Assembly (NCBI RefSeq): GCF_003355155.1
Contig: NZ_CP031320.1
Coordinates: 1,846,369-1,910,368, forward strand
DNA: 64,000 bases
Source of the DNA: Streptomyces armeniacus
GTDB taxonomy: Bacteria; Actinomycetota; Actinomycetes; Streptomycetales; Streptomycetaceae
Direction of reading: 5' to 3'
This document shows positions 53,159-61,847 of this stretch, piece by piece (position 1 is the stretch's first letter; each line of letters begins with the position of its first letter). The notes under the pieces are model-generated. The model was not told the origin of the DNA. It searched no databases and saw nothing but the letters and a program-made list of their open reading frames with translations. The position numbers and the translations under genes are program-made.

Positions 53159-54169
53159 ATGAGCGAGGACGCCACCGCGCACGAAACCGGCACCGCGCAC
53201 GACACCGCCGAGCAGCTCAGCAGACGGATCGACACCAGCAGGGCGCATCCGGCGCGCGTCTACGACGCGTTCCTCGGCGGCAAGGACCACTACCCCGCCG
53301 ACAGCGAGGCGGCCAAGGCGGCGCTGGCGGCCAACCCGCGCGGCTACCTCGACGTACGGCACAACCGGGCGTTCCTGCGCCGAGCCGTCGGGCAGCTGGC
53401 CGCGGAGGCGGGCATCCGGCAGTTCCTCGATGTGGGCACCGGGCTGCCGACGCAGGAGAACGTCCACCAGATCGCGCAGCGGACCGCGCCCGAGTCGCGG
53501 GTCGTCTACGTCGACAACGACCCCGTGGTGCTGGTGCACGCGCGCGTCCTGCTCGACAGCGGGCCCGCCGGCCGTACCGACTACGTCGACGCCGACCTGC
53601 GCGACCCCGCGACGATTCTGCGCGAGGCGGCGCGGACGCTGGACTTCGACCGGCCGGTCGGGCTGGTGCTGGTGGCGATCCTGCACTTCGTCGAGGACGA
53701 GGAGGCGTACGCCGCCGTACGGGAGCTGCTGGCCGCGCTGCCGTCCGGGAGCCATCTGGTGCTGAGCCACCTCACCGCCGACCGGAACCCGGAGCGGATC
53801 ACGAAGGTGGCGGAGACGTACCAGAAGCGGGGGCTCACCTTCGTCCTCCGGCCCGAGGCGAAGATCCGGAAGTTCCTCACCGACAACGGGCTGGAGATGA
53901 TCGAGCCCGGACTCGTGCCCGTGCACCGCTGGCGGCCCGACCACCGGCCGGACGTAGAACGCGAGTCCGCCGCGGACGGCGGTGCGGGCGGCGCGGAGGG
54001 TGCGGGCGGCGCGGACGGCCCCGACCGTACGGACCGCGGGGACGGCACCGTCGTGGAGCGGGACGGCCGGGACGGGCTCGAGGACGTCGGCCGGACCCGC
54101 TACCGCGACATCGCCGATGTCACGGACGCGGACATCAACATCCTCGCGGCGGTCGCCCGCAAGCCCTGA
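53159..54169 (+). CDS. PF04672 (DUF574) SAM-dependent methyltransferase
   Basis: A 336-residue protein. The N-terminal IDTSRAHPARVYDAFLGGKDHYPAD (here split) is the family hallmark, followed by FLDVGTGLPTQENVHQIAQ (SAM loop) and VVYVDNDPVVLVHARVLL. This family is greatly expanded in Streptomyces, and targets are mostly unknown. A Gly/Ala/Asp-rich insert lies near residues 265-300. ATG 53159 follows GGGGGG; TAGGTT (53095-53100) is a likely -10. Confidence 0.88.
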   Translation: MSEDATAHETGTAHDTAEQLSRRIDTSRAHPARVYDAFLGGKDHYPADSEAAKAALAANPRGYLDVRHNRAFLRRAVGQLAAEAGIRQFLDVGTGLPTQENVHQIAQRTAPESRVVYVDNDPVVLVHARVLLDSGPAGRTDYVDADLRDPATILREAARTLDFDRPVGLVLVAILHFVEDEEAYAAVRELLAALPSGSHLVLSHLTADRNPERITKVAETYQKRGLTFVLRPEAKIRKFLTDNGLEMIEPGLVPVHRWRPDHRPDVERESAADGGAGGAEGAGGADGPDRTDRGDGTVVERDGRDGLEDVGRTRYRDIADVTDADINILAAVARKP

Positions 54170-54173
54170 CACC

Positions 54174-54232
54174 GGCCGGAGCCGGCCCGCCTCCCGCTCC
54201 GGCCGCGCGCGTACGTCCCGGCACGCGCGCGG
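54174..54232. terminator. Two overlapping hairpins between methyltransferase and dnaE
   Basis: GGCCGGAGC (54174-54182)/GCTCCGGCC (54196-54204) and CCGCGCGCGT (54203-54212)/ACGCGCGCGG (54223-54232) lie between convergent stops and can serve as terminators for both genes. Confidence 0.7.
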
Positions 54233-54251
54233 CCCCCGTACGGGCGGTGGC

Positions 54252-57200
54252 TCAGCCCGCCAGGCAGGCGGGCCCGAGCAGCTGCTTGAGGTCACCGAAC
54301 AGTGCCGGGTCGACGGTCACGCGGTGCCGGTCCAGCCGCAGCACGGTCGTACGGCGAGTGCCCTGCAGCTTGACCCGGACCTCCGTGGCGCCGCGGTGGT
54401 GGGTGAGGACCTCGCCGAGCTTCTCCACCAGCGGCGGTGTGATCTTGACCGTGGGGATGGTGATGGTCACCGGAGCGTTGGCCGACGCCTCGCTCAGGTC
54501 CGGGATCATCAGCTCCATGGCGACCAGCCGCGGCACGTCCTCGCGCTTGTCGAGCCGCCCCTTGACGAAGACGACGGCGTCCTCGACGAGCTGGGTGGAG
54601 ACCAGCTGGTAGGTGGCGGGGAAGAACATGCAGTCGATCGAGCCGGCCAGGTCCTCCACCGTGGCGATGGCCCAGGCGTTGCCCTGCTTGGTCATCTTGC
54701 GCTGCAGCCCGGAGATGATGCCGCCGATGGTGACGATCGCGCCGTCGGAGTAGTCCCCGCCGGTGAGCTGGGCGATCGCCGCGTCCGCCTTGTCGTTGAG
54801 GACGTGCTCCAGGCCGAACAGCGGGTGGTCCGAGACGTACAGCCCGAGCATCTCCCGCTCCTGCGCGAGGAGATACGTCTTCTCCCACTCGATGTCCGAG
54901 AACTCGACGTCGAGCCCGAAGGCGGGCTTGTCGTCGCCGGTGTCGTCGCCCATGCCGCCGAAGAGGTCGAACTGGCCCTCGGCTTCCTTCCGTTTGACCT
55001 GCACGACGTTGTCGATCATCGTCTCGAAGTGCGCGGTCAGGCCCTTGCGGGTGTGCCCCATCGCGTCGAACGCGCCCGCCTTGATCAGCGACTCGACCGT
55101 CCGCTTGTTGCAGACGACCGCCTCGACCTTGTCCAGGAAGTCGGGGAACGAGGCGTACGCCCCCTTGGCGCGGCGGCACTTCACGATGGAGTCCACCACG
55201 TTGTTCCCGACGTTCCGCACGGCGGTCAGGCCGAAGACGATGGTGTCGTCGCCGCGCGGCGTGAAGTTCGCCTCCGACTCGTTGACGTCCGGCGGGAGCA
55301 CCTTGATGCCCATCTTGCGGCACTCGTTGAGATAGACCGCCGACTTGTCCTTGTCGTCGCGGACCGAGGTGAGCAGCGCCGCCATGTACTCCGCGGGGTA
55401 GTTCGCCTTGAGGTACGCCGTCCAGTACGTGACGAGGCCGTACGCCGAGGAGTGCGCCTTGTTGAACGCGTATCCCGCGAACGGCACCAGCACGTCCCAG
55501 ACGGCCTGGATCGCCTCGTCCGAGTACCCCTTGTCCCGGGCGCCCTGCTGGAAGTTGACGAACTCCGCGTCCAGGACCTCCTGCTTCTTCTTGCCCATCG
55601 CGCGGCGCAGCAGGTCGGCCTGGCCCAGTGAGTAGCCGGCGAGGACCTGGGCGGCCTTCTGCACCTGCTCCTGATAGACGATCAGGCCGTGGGTGATGCC
55701 CAGGACCTCCCGGAGCGGCTCCTCCAGCTCCGGGTGGATCGGGGTGATCTCCTGCTGCCCGTTCTTCCGGAGGGCGTAGTTGATGTGCGAGTTCATGCCC
55801 ATCGGGCCCGGCCGGTACAGCGCCGAGACGGCGGAAATGTCCTCGAAGTTGTCCGGCTTCATCAGCCGCAGCAGGGAGCGCATCGGGCCGCCGTCGAACT
55901 GGAACACGCCGAGCGTGTCGCCCCGGCACAGCAGCTCGAAGGTCTTGGGGTCGTCCAGCGACAGGTCGAGGAGGGTGAGGTCCACGCCCTTGTTCTTCTT
56001 GATGAGCTTGACCGCGTCATCCATGATCGTGAGGTTCCGCAGGCCCAGGAAGTCCATCTTCAGCAGGCCGAGCGCCTCACAGCTCGGATAGTCCCACTGC
56101 GTGACCACCGTGCCGTCGTTCTTCGGGGAGAAGACCGGCACATGGTCGATCAGCTTCTCGCTGGACATGATCACGCCAGCGGCGTGCACGCCCATCTGCC
56201 GGACCAGGCCCTCGATGCCGCGCGCCGCGTCGATGACCTTGGTGACGTCGGGCTCGTTCTCGTACATCGACCGGACCTCGCCCGCCTCGCTGTACCGCGG
56301 GTGGTCCTTGTCGAGGATGCCGGACAGCGGGATGCCCTTGCCCAGCACGTCGGCGGGCATCGCCTTGGTGATCCGGTCGCCCATCGCGTACGGATAACCG
56401 AGCACGCGGGAGGCGTCCTTGATGGCGGCCTTGGCCTTGATGGTGCCGTACGTGCCGATCATGGCGACCTTGTCGGCGCCGTACTTGTCGGTGACGTACC
56501 GGATGACGTCACCCCGCCTGCGCTCGTCGAAGTCGATGTCGACATCGGGCATGGAGACGCGCTCGGGGTTGAGGAACCGCTCGAAGATCAGGCCGTGGTC
56601 GATGGGGTCGAGGTCGGTGATGCCCATCGCGTACGACACGATCGAGCCCGCCGCCGAGCCGCGGCCCGGGCCGACCGCGATGCCGTTGTTCTTGGCCCAC
56701 ATGATGAAGTCGGCGACGACCAGGAAGTATCCCGGGAACCCCATCTCGACGATGATGTCCATCTCGTAGTCCGCCTGCCGCTGCCGGTCCTCCGGCACGC
56801 CGTTCGGATAGCGGCGGGCCATGCCCCGCCTGACCTCCTCGCGGAACCAGGTCACTTCGGTGTACCCCTCGGGCACGTCGAAGCGGGGCATCAGGTTCTG
56901 CGGCTCGAACATGCCCGTGGTGTCGACCCGTTCGGCGATGAGGAGCTGCGTGTTCCGGCAGCCCTCCTGCCAGGCGTCGGAGGAGTCGATCGCGTACATC
57001 TCGGCGGCCGACTTCAGGTAGTAGCCCGCGCCGTCGAACTTGAAGCGGTCGGGGTTGGAGAGGTTGTTCCCCGTCTGGATGCACAACAGGGTGTCGTGCG
57101 CGGCGGCTTCGCGCTCGTACGTGTAGTGGGAGTCGTTCGTGACGACGAACGGCGCGCCGATCTTGCGGGCGATCTCCTCCAGGCCGTCCCGCGCGCGCTT

Positions 57201-57794
57201 GTCGATGTCGATGCCGTGGTCCATCAGCTCGACGAAGAAGTTCTCCTTGCCGAAGATGTCCTGGTACTCCCCGGCGGCCTTCAGTGCCTCGTCCATCTGG
57301 TCCAGCCGGATGCGGGTGCTGACCTCGCCGGAGGGGCAGCCGGTGGTGGCCATCAGGCCCTCGGCGTACTCCGCGAGGAGCTCCCGGTCCATGCGCGGCT
57401 TGCGGAAGAAGCCCTCCAGGCTGGCCCGCGACTGGGCGCGGAAGAGATTGTGCAGACCGGTCTCGTTACGCGCCCACATCGTCATGTGCGTGTACGCGCC
57501 GTTGCCGGAGACGTCGTCCCGCTTCTGGTGCGGGGTGCCCCACTTGACCGGCCGGGTGTTGCGCCGCGACTCCGGGGCGAGATACGCCTCGATGCCCATG
57601 ACCGGTGTGACCCCGGCGTCCTTCGCCTGATGGAAGAAGTCGTACGCCCCGTGGAGATTGCCGTGGTCGGTCATCGCGATGTGCGACATGCCCATCTCGT
57701 TGCACGCCTTGAACATGTCCTTCAAGCGCGCGGCGCCGTCCAGCAGCGAATACTGAGTGTGCACATGCAAGTGTGTGAACTGCTGGTCTGTCAC
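54252..57794 (-). CDS. dnaE: DNA polymerase III alpha subunit DnaE
   Basis: A 1180-residue replicative polymerase. The N-terminal PHP domain begins FTHLHVHTQYSLLDGAARLK and the catalytic acids are in SMPDVDIDFDERRR (about residues 410-425), with the GPGRGSAAGSIVSYAMGIT segment before it; helix-hairpin-helix and OB-fold regions follow. It matches the DnaE1 type of actinobacteria. The start was set at GTG 57794 because GGAGG lies upstream at usable distance, whereas the GTG at 57806 overlaps that same GGAGG. Confidence 0.95.
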   Translation of the reverse strand: MTDQQFTHLHVHTQYSLLDGAARLKDMFKACNEMGMSHIAMTDHGNLHGAYDFFHQAKDAGVTPVMGIEAYLAPESRRNTRPVKWGTPHQKRDDVSGNGAYTHMTMWARNETGLHNLFRAQSRASLEGFFRKPRMDRELLAEYAEGLMATTGCPSGEVSTRIRLDQMDEALKAAGEYQDIFGKENFFVELMDHGIDIDKRARDGLEEIARKIGAPFVVTNDSHYTYEREAAAHDTLLCIQTGNNLSNPDRFKFDGAGYYLKSAAEMYAIDSSDAWQEGCRNTQLLIAERVDTTGMFEPQNLMPRFDVPEGYTEVTWFREEVRRGMARRYPNGVPEDRQRQADYEMDIIVEMGFPGYFLVVADFIMWAKNNGIAVGPGRGSAAGSIVSYAMGITDLDPIDHGLIFERFLNPERVSMPDVDIDFDERRRGDVIRYVTDKYGADKVAMIGTYGTIKAKAAIKDASRVLGYPYAMGDRITKAMPADVLGKGIPLSGILDKDHPRYSEAGEVRSMYENEPDVTKVIDAARGIEGLVRQMGVHAAGVIMSSEKLIDHVPVFSPKNDGTVVTQWDYPSCEALGLLKMDFLGLRNLTIMDDAVKLIKKNKGVDLTLLDLSLDDPKTFELLCRGDTLGVFQFDGGPMRSLLRLMKPDNFEDISAVSALYRPGPMGMNSHINYALRKNGQQEITPIHPELEEPLREVLGITHGLIVYQEQVQKAAQVLAGYSLGQADLLRRAMGKKKQEVLDAEFVNFQQGARDKGYSDEAIQAVWDVLVPFAGYAFNKAHSSAYGLVTYWTAYLKANYPAEYMAALLTSVRDDKDKSAVYLNECRKMGIKVLPPDVNESEANFTPRGDDTIVFGLTAVRNVGNNVVDSIVKCRRAKGAYASFPDFLDKVEAVVCNKRTVESLIKAGAFDAMGHTRKGLTAHFETMIDNVVQVKRKEAEGQFDLFGGMGDDTGDDKPAFGLDVEFSDIEWEKTYLLAQEREMLGLYVSDHPLFGLEHVLNDKADAAIAQLTGGDYSDGAIVTIGGIISGLQRKMTKQGNAWAIATVEDLAGSIDCMFFPATYQLVSTQLVEDAVVFVKGRLDKREDVPRLVAMELMIPDLSEASANAPVTITIPTVKITPPLVEKLGEVLTHHRGATEVRVKLQGTRRTTVLRLDRHRVTVDPALFGDLKQLLGPACLAG

Positions 57795-57903
57795 GGGACG
57801 GGCCACCTCCGGCGCGGGTCTTCAGGGGCGATTCAGGAGTCTACGACCCGGCACTGACAACGCGTCGCCCGATCCGCCGCGCCGCCCGCCGAAGGTGCTG
57901 TAC

Positions 57904-57934
57904 GGGCACCGCCGCGGCCGCCGCGGCGGTGCCC
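57904..57934. other. Perfect 14-bp hairpin in the dnaE/DUF2252 divergent region
   Basis: GGGCACCGCCGCGG and its reverse complement are separated by CCG. The 248-base region 57795-58042 holds promoters for both genes (TACCCT near 57989 is a possible -10 for the DUF2252 gene), so a terminator-like hairpin is unexpected here. No gene was seen. Confidence 0.8.
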
Positions 57935-58042
57935 GCGGGCCCCGCACGGGCTCCGCCGAAGCCGCCGCGGACCCGGGCACTCCGGGCTACCCTCGCGCGT
58001 TGGAAGCAGCGGACGCACGAGCAGTAAGTAAGGGGCACTCCC

Positions 58043-59371
58043 ATGGCAACCCAGCAGGCCGGCGCGGCCGAAGAGCGCGGCGAGCGGATTCTCGAGGTGT
58101 TCGGCACCGCCTTCGGCGAGCTGCTGGCCGCCGATCCGGCCGCCTTCCAGGTCAAGTTCCGGAAGATGGCCGCTTCCGCCTTCGCCTTCTACCGCGGCAC
58201 GGCCTGCCTCTTCTACGCGGACCAGGACGCCGGCAAGGCCGGCGGCCCGTTCCTCGACGACCGCACCGCCCGGGTCTGGATCCACGGCGATCTGCACGCC
58301 GAGAACTTCGGCACGTACATGGACGCGAACGGCCGCCTGATCTTCAACGTCAACGATTTCGACGAGGCCTTCGTCGGCCCGTTCACCTGGGACCTGAAGC
58401 GCTTCGCCGCCTCCGTGGCCCTCCTCGGGTACACGAAGGCGCTCAGCGACGGGCAGATCACCGCGCTCGTCCGGACGTACGCGGTGGCCTACCGCGAGCG
58501 CATCCACGCACTGGCGGCGGGCGCCAAGGGCGACGAGATCCCCTCGCTGAACCTCGACACCGCCGAGGGCCCGGTGCTCGCGGCGCTGCGCGCGGCCCGC
58601 GCGCACACCCGCTTCGGGCTGCTGGACAGCATGACCGAGATCCGCGACTGGGAGCGCCGGTTCGCCCCCGGCGGCGGCGCGGTCGACCTGGACTCGGCGA
58701 CGCGCTACAAGGTGTTGGACGCCTTCGACGGCTATCTCGACACCCTGCCGGGCAGCTCGGACATCCGCCCCGACGCGTACCGCGTGAAGGACGTCGTGGG
58801 CCGCCGCGGCATCGGCATCGGCAGCGCGGGCCTCCCGTCGTACAACATCCTGCTCGAGGGCCACAGCGACGCCCTCGAGAACGACCTCGTGATCTACATG
58901 AAGCAGGCCCAGACCTCCGCCGTCTCCCGGCACATCACCGACCCCGAGATCCGGGAGTACTTCCAGCACGGCGGCCACCGCACCGTGATCTCGCAGCGCG
59001 CCCTCCAGGCGCACGCCGACCCGTGGCTCGGCTGGACGGAGCTGGACGGCGCGGGGCAGCTCGTCGCGGAGGTCTCGCCGTACGCGGTCGACCTCGACTG
59101 GTCCGATCTGGACAGCCCCGAGGAGATCGCCCAGGTCGTCGCGGACCTCGGGCGGGCCACCGCGACCATGCACTCGGCGGCTGACGACGAGAGCGGCCAC
59201 TCGCTGGTCCCGTTCTCCACCGAGCGGGCCATCGACGCGGCGATCGCGGCCGACGAGGAGGGCTTCCCGGAGCTGCTGGTCGACTTCGCGCACGAGTACG
59301 GCTCGGTCGCGCGCCGTGACCACCAGATCTTCGTCGACCTGTTCCGGAACGGGCGGATTCCGGGGCTGTAG
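58043..59371 (+). CDS. DUF2252 protein (kinase-like fold)
   Basis: A 442-residue protein. HGDLHAENFGTYMDANGRLIF (split) and NDFDEAFVGPFTWDLKRFA resemble the catalytic and metal-binding motifs of aminoglycoside phosphotransferase-like kinases, which DUF2252 is distantly related to. No substrate is known. ATG 58043 follows AAGGGG. It stands alone between dnaE and the DUF2567 gene. Confidence 0.88.
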   Translation: MATQQAGAAEERGERILEVFGTAFGELLAADPAAFQVKFRKMAASAFAFYRGTACLFYADQDAGKAGGPFLDDRTARVWIHGDLHAENFGTYMDANGRLIFNVNDFDEAFVGPFTWDLKRFAASVALLGYTKALSDGQITALVRTYAVAYRERIHALAAGAKGDEIPSLNLDTAEGPVLAALRAARAHTRFGLLDSMTEIRDWERRFAPGGGAVDLDSATRYKVLDAFDGYLDTLPGSSDIRPDAYRVKDVVGRRGIGIGSAGLPSYNILLEGHSDALENDLVIYMKQAQTSAVSRHITDPEIREYFQHGGHRTVISQRALQAHADPWLGWTELDGAGQLVAEVSPYAVDLDWSDLDSPEEIAQVVADLGRATATMHSAADDESGHSLVPFSTERAIDAAIAADEEGFPELLVDFAHEYGSVARRDHQIFVDLFRNGRIPGL

Positions 59372-59448
59372 GGGTCGCGGGTGCACCGTGACACGGCCGT
59401 CCGGCGTCCCCGTGCCGAACGGGCGCCCGAGCCTGGCACGATGGCGGT

Positions 59449-60135
59449 GTGACGGCACCGAAACCCTCCTCACCGAACAGCGATCACTCGCAGCGGCAGC
59501 ACGACCCCTGGGCGGCTCCGCCCCAGCACGCCGGGCCGCAGCACGGCGGCGGAGCCGGGGGCGGGCCCGGCGACGGGGGCGGGAAGCCCCCGTCGCTCGC
59601 GGAGGCCCTGCCGGTGCGGCAGGAGGCACGTGACGCGGTGCTCGTCACGCTGGCCGTGGCGGTGCTGGGTGTGGTCTTCGGGCTGCTGTGGCTGTGGCTG
59701 GCGCCGCGGGTGCCGCTGATCTCGGACGGCGACGCCGTCTACCTCAAGCACCCCGAGGGCGAGGAGGCGATGGGTGCCGACGGCACCTTCGTCCTGCTCG
59801 GGCTCGGGCTCGGCGCGCTGGCCGGGACCGCCGTGTTCTGGTTGCGGCGGCAGGGCGGCGTCGGCCTCGTGGTCGGCCTCGCGGCCGGCGGCCTGGTGGC
59901 CGCGCTGATCGGCTGGAAGCTCGGTGTCTGGCTGGGCCCGACCAGCGACCTGGCGGCGCACGCGAAGGACGTGGGCGAGGGCAAGACGTTCGACGCCCCG
60001 CTGAAGCTGGAGGCGAAGGGGGCGCTGCTGGCGTTCCCGTTCGCCGCGCTGGCGGTGCACCTGGCGTTCACGGCGGCGTTCGGCAAGCGCGACCCGGAGC
60101 CGCCGCTCCCGCCGGCGCCGCCACCGGCCTGGTGA
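59449..60135 (+). CDS. DUF2567 membrane protein
   Basis: A 228-residue protein. After a 60-residue Pro/Gly/His/Gln cytoplasmic tail there are four membrane helices, with PRVPLISDGDAVYLKHPEGEEAMGADGTF in the first external loop, matching the actinobacterial DUF2567 family. Function unknown. CACGAT lies 6 bases before GTG 59449 and no ribosome-binding site is present, suggesting leaderless expression. Confidence 0.8.
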   Translation: MTAPKPSSPNSDHSQRQHDPWAAPPQHAGPQHGGGAGGGPGDGGGKPPSLAEALPVRQEARDAVLVTLAVAVLGVVFGLLWLWLAPRVPLISDGDAVYLKHPEGEEAMGADGTFVLLGLGLGALAGTAVFWLRRQGGVGLVVGLAAGGLVAALIGWKLGVWLGPTSDLAAHAKDVGEGKTFDAPLKLEAKGALLAFPFAALAVHLAFTAAFGKRDPEPPLPPAPPPAW

Positions 60136-60224
60136 GGCCGGGCACGGCCGGGCACGGCCGGATCGGTGGGCGTACGTACGGCGCCGGACGCGGGGCGTAC
60201 GGCGCCGGGTTGACGCGCCGGGCG

Positions 60225-60299
60225 TCAGGACGGGCGGCGCCCGTGGTTGGCGTGGCCCTTGCGGACGCGCCAGCGGCGCTTACGGGTGCGCTTCGACAC
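60225..60299 (-). CDS. 50S ribosomal protein bL37 (24 residues)
   Basis: GTG 60299 opens 24 codons reading SKRTRKRRWRVRKGH then ANHGRRPS after the initiator Met. The length, the basic N-terminus and the ANHG(K/R)RP C-terminus match actinobacterial ribosomal protein bL37, first seen in mycobacterial 50S structures. GGGGG lies 7 bases upstream as ribosome-binding site. It stands alone on the minus strand between DUF2567 and YbaK genes. Its size makes it easy to miss in annotation. Confidence 0.85.
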   Translation of the reverse strand: MSKRTRKRRWRVRKGHANHGRRPS

Positions 60300-60450
60300 G
60301 GCGGAACCCCCTTGCTGGGTGGTCGGCCTCGCACGGCCCTTCTTTGTACCTGCCTGTGTACGTAGCCGAGGTACGCCCCCGTGTGAAGCCCCGCCGCCGC
60401 CCGGTTCCGGCCACATCCGCGCTCCGTGTGCGTACGGACGGCCGGGCCGG

Positions 60451-60951
60451 TTACGTACGCGCGATCGGCGCCGTCGTCGCGCCCGTCAGCGCGACCAGGT
60501 CGCCCGGCGCCAGTTCGATCTCCAGCCCGCGCCGCCCCGCCGACACGCAGACCGTGTCGTGCCCCTCGGCCGAGGCGTCCACGACCGTGGGCAGCCGCTT
60601 GCGCTGCCCCAGTGGGGAGATGCCGCCCCGTACGTACCCGGTGGTGCGTTCGGCGGCGGCCGGGTCGGCCATCGCCGCCCGCTTGCCGCCGGCCGCCGCA
60701 GCCAGCGCCTTCAGATCGAGCGACGCGGAGACGGGGACGACGGCGACGGTGAGCGCCCCGTCGACATCGGCGACGAGGGTCTTGAAGACCTGCTCGGGGG
60801 AGAGGCCGAGCGCCTCGGCCGCCTCCTCGCCGTAGGACGCGGCGGCCGGGTCGTGCTCGTAGAAGTGGGTGGTGAAGGCCACCCCGGCCTGGGTGGCGGC
60901 GACCGTGGCGGGCGTCGCCGAGGACTGCTGCTTCTGCTTCTTCTTCGCCAT
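60451..60951 (-). CDS. ybaK: YbaK/EbsC-type aminoacyl-tRNA deacylase
   Basis: A 166-residue protein. The catalytic Lys region VFKTLVADVDG and TTGYVRGGISPLGQRKRLPTVVD are typical of YbaK, which hydrolyses Cys-tRNA(Pro) formed in error by prolyl-tRNA synthetase. A Lys/Gln-rich N-terminal tail (AKKKQKQQ) may hold tRNA. It begins four bases after the LON-domain gene and is probably cotranscribed. Confidence 0.92.
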   Translation of the reverse strand: MAKKKQKQQSSATPATVAATQAGVAFTTHFYEHDPAAASYGEEAAEALGLSPEQVFKTLVADVDGALTVAVVPVSASLDLKALAAAAGGKRAAMADPAAAERTTGYVRGGISPLGQRKRLPTVVDASAEGHDTVCVSAGRRGLEIELAPGDLVALTGATTAPIART

Positions 60952-60955
60952 GGCC

Positions 60956-61795
60956 TCAGTTGGGGCTGGTGGGGCGGCGGGTGAGCTCCGCCGCCGGGAG
61001 CGAGGGAAGCTTACCGATCACCGCCGTCTCCCTGCGAAGGAGTTTCAGCTCCTCGGCCAGCCGCGTCGCGGTGTCCGGTGCCTGGAGCAGCCGCTGCTTG
61101 GCGGGGGTGTCCAGGACGGTCGCGGCGGCGACGAGATACGAGACGACGGACGGGTCGTCGGGCAGCTCCTGCCCGGCGGCGAGGGTCCGTTCGCGGGCGC
61201 TGGCGAGCCGCTTCTGGTACGCGCGGAACGCGCGCAGGACGCCCGACGCGAGCGTACCGGCGCCCTCGCCCTCCTCCTCTTCCAGCTCTTCGACCTCGCC
61301 GACGAGGTACGGACCGCTGGCGTCCACGGACAGCAGGCGGAAGCGGGTGGTGCCGGTGGCGAGCACTTCGTAGCCGCCGCTCTCGTCCTCGTCCGCCTCG
61401 CCGGGACTGCCGGAACCGGAACCGGCACCGGAACCCGCGCCCGTAGCCGAGTCGTCCTCCTCCTCGTCCGCGACGACGCCGCCGGAGCGCTCGCGGATGG
61501 TGGAGGCGTCGGCGACGCAGCCGACGCTGTAGAACGACTTCATCGGGTCGGGCCCGAAGCCCGCCGTCGGGTCGGCGCCCGCCGGCTGCGCGGAGTCCGG
61601 CAGTCCGGCGGCGGTCGGCGCGACCTCGCGGCCGTCGCGGATGGCGACGACGCCGAAGCGGCGCGGTGCGTCCTCCGGGATCTCCAGCAGGTCGCGCATC
61701 AGCGCGCGGTACCGCGGTTCGAAGATGTTCAGCGGCAGCACGAGGCCCGGGAACAGCACCGAGTTGAGCGGGAAGAGCGGAAGCGCGGTTGTCAC
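60956..61795 (-). CDS. LON N-terminal (substrate-binding) domain protein
   Basis: A 279-residue protein. LPLFPLNSVLFPGLVLPLNI and FEPRYRALMRDLLE are the start of the Lon substrate-binding domain; no AAA or protease domain follows. An acidic Gly/Ser insert (EEEDDSATGAGSGAGSGSGS) interrupts the domain at about 110-140. Standalone LON proteins may deliver substrates to proteases or bind other partners. TAGGCT lies 8 bases before GTG 61795, fitting a leaderless transcript. Confidence 0.92.
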   Translation of the reverse strand: MTTALPLFPLNSVLFPGLVLPLNIFEPRYRALMRDLLEIPEDAPRRFGVVAIRDGREVAPTAAGLPDSAQPAGADPTAGFGPDPMKSFYSVGCVADASTIRERSGGVVADEEEDDSATGAGSGAGSGSGSPGEADEDESGGYEVLATGTTRFRLLSVDASGPYLVGEVEELEEEEGEGAGTLASGVLRAFRAYQKRLASARERTLAAGQELPDDPSVVSYLVAAATVLDTPAKQRLLQAPDTATRLAEELKLLRRETAVIGKLPSLPAAELTRRPTSPN

Positions 61796-61847
61796 AACGG
61801 GTAAGCCTAAAGCCTTCCGCGCCCCTCTCGTGGCTGACCGGCGTGCC

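Noticed and set aside
55689..57857. Long rightward open frame opposite to dnaE
   Set aside because: Antisense shadow of dnaE, with His/Val/Asp-rich noise and no motif.
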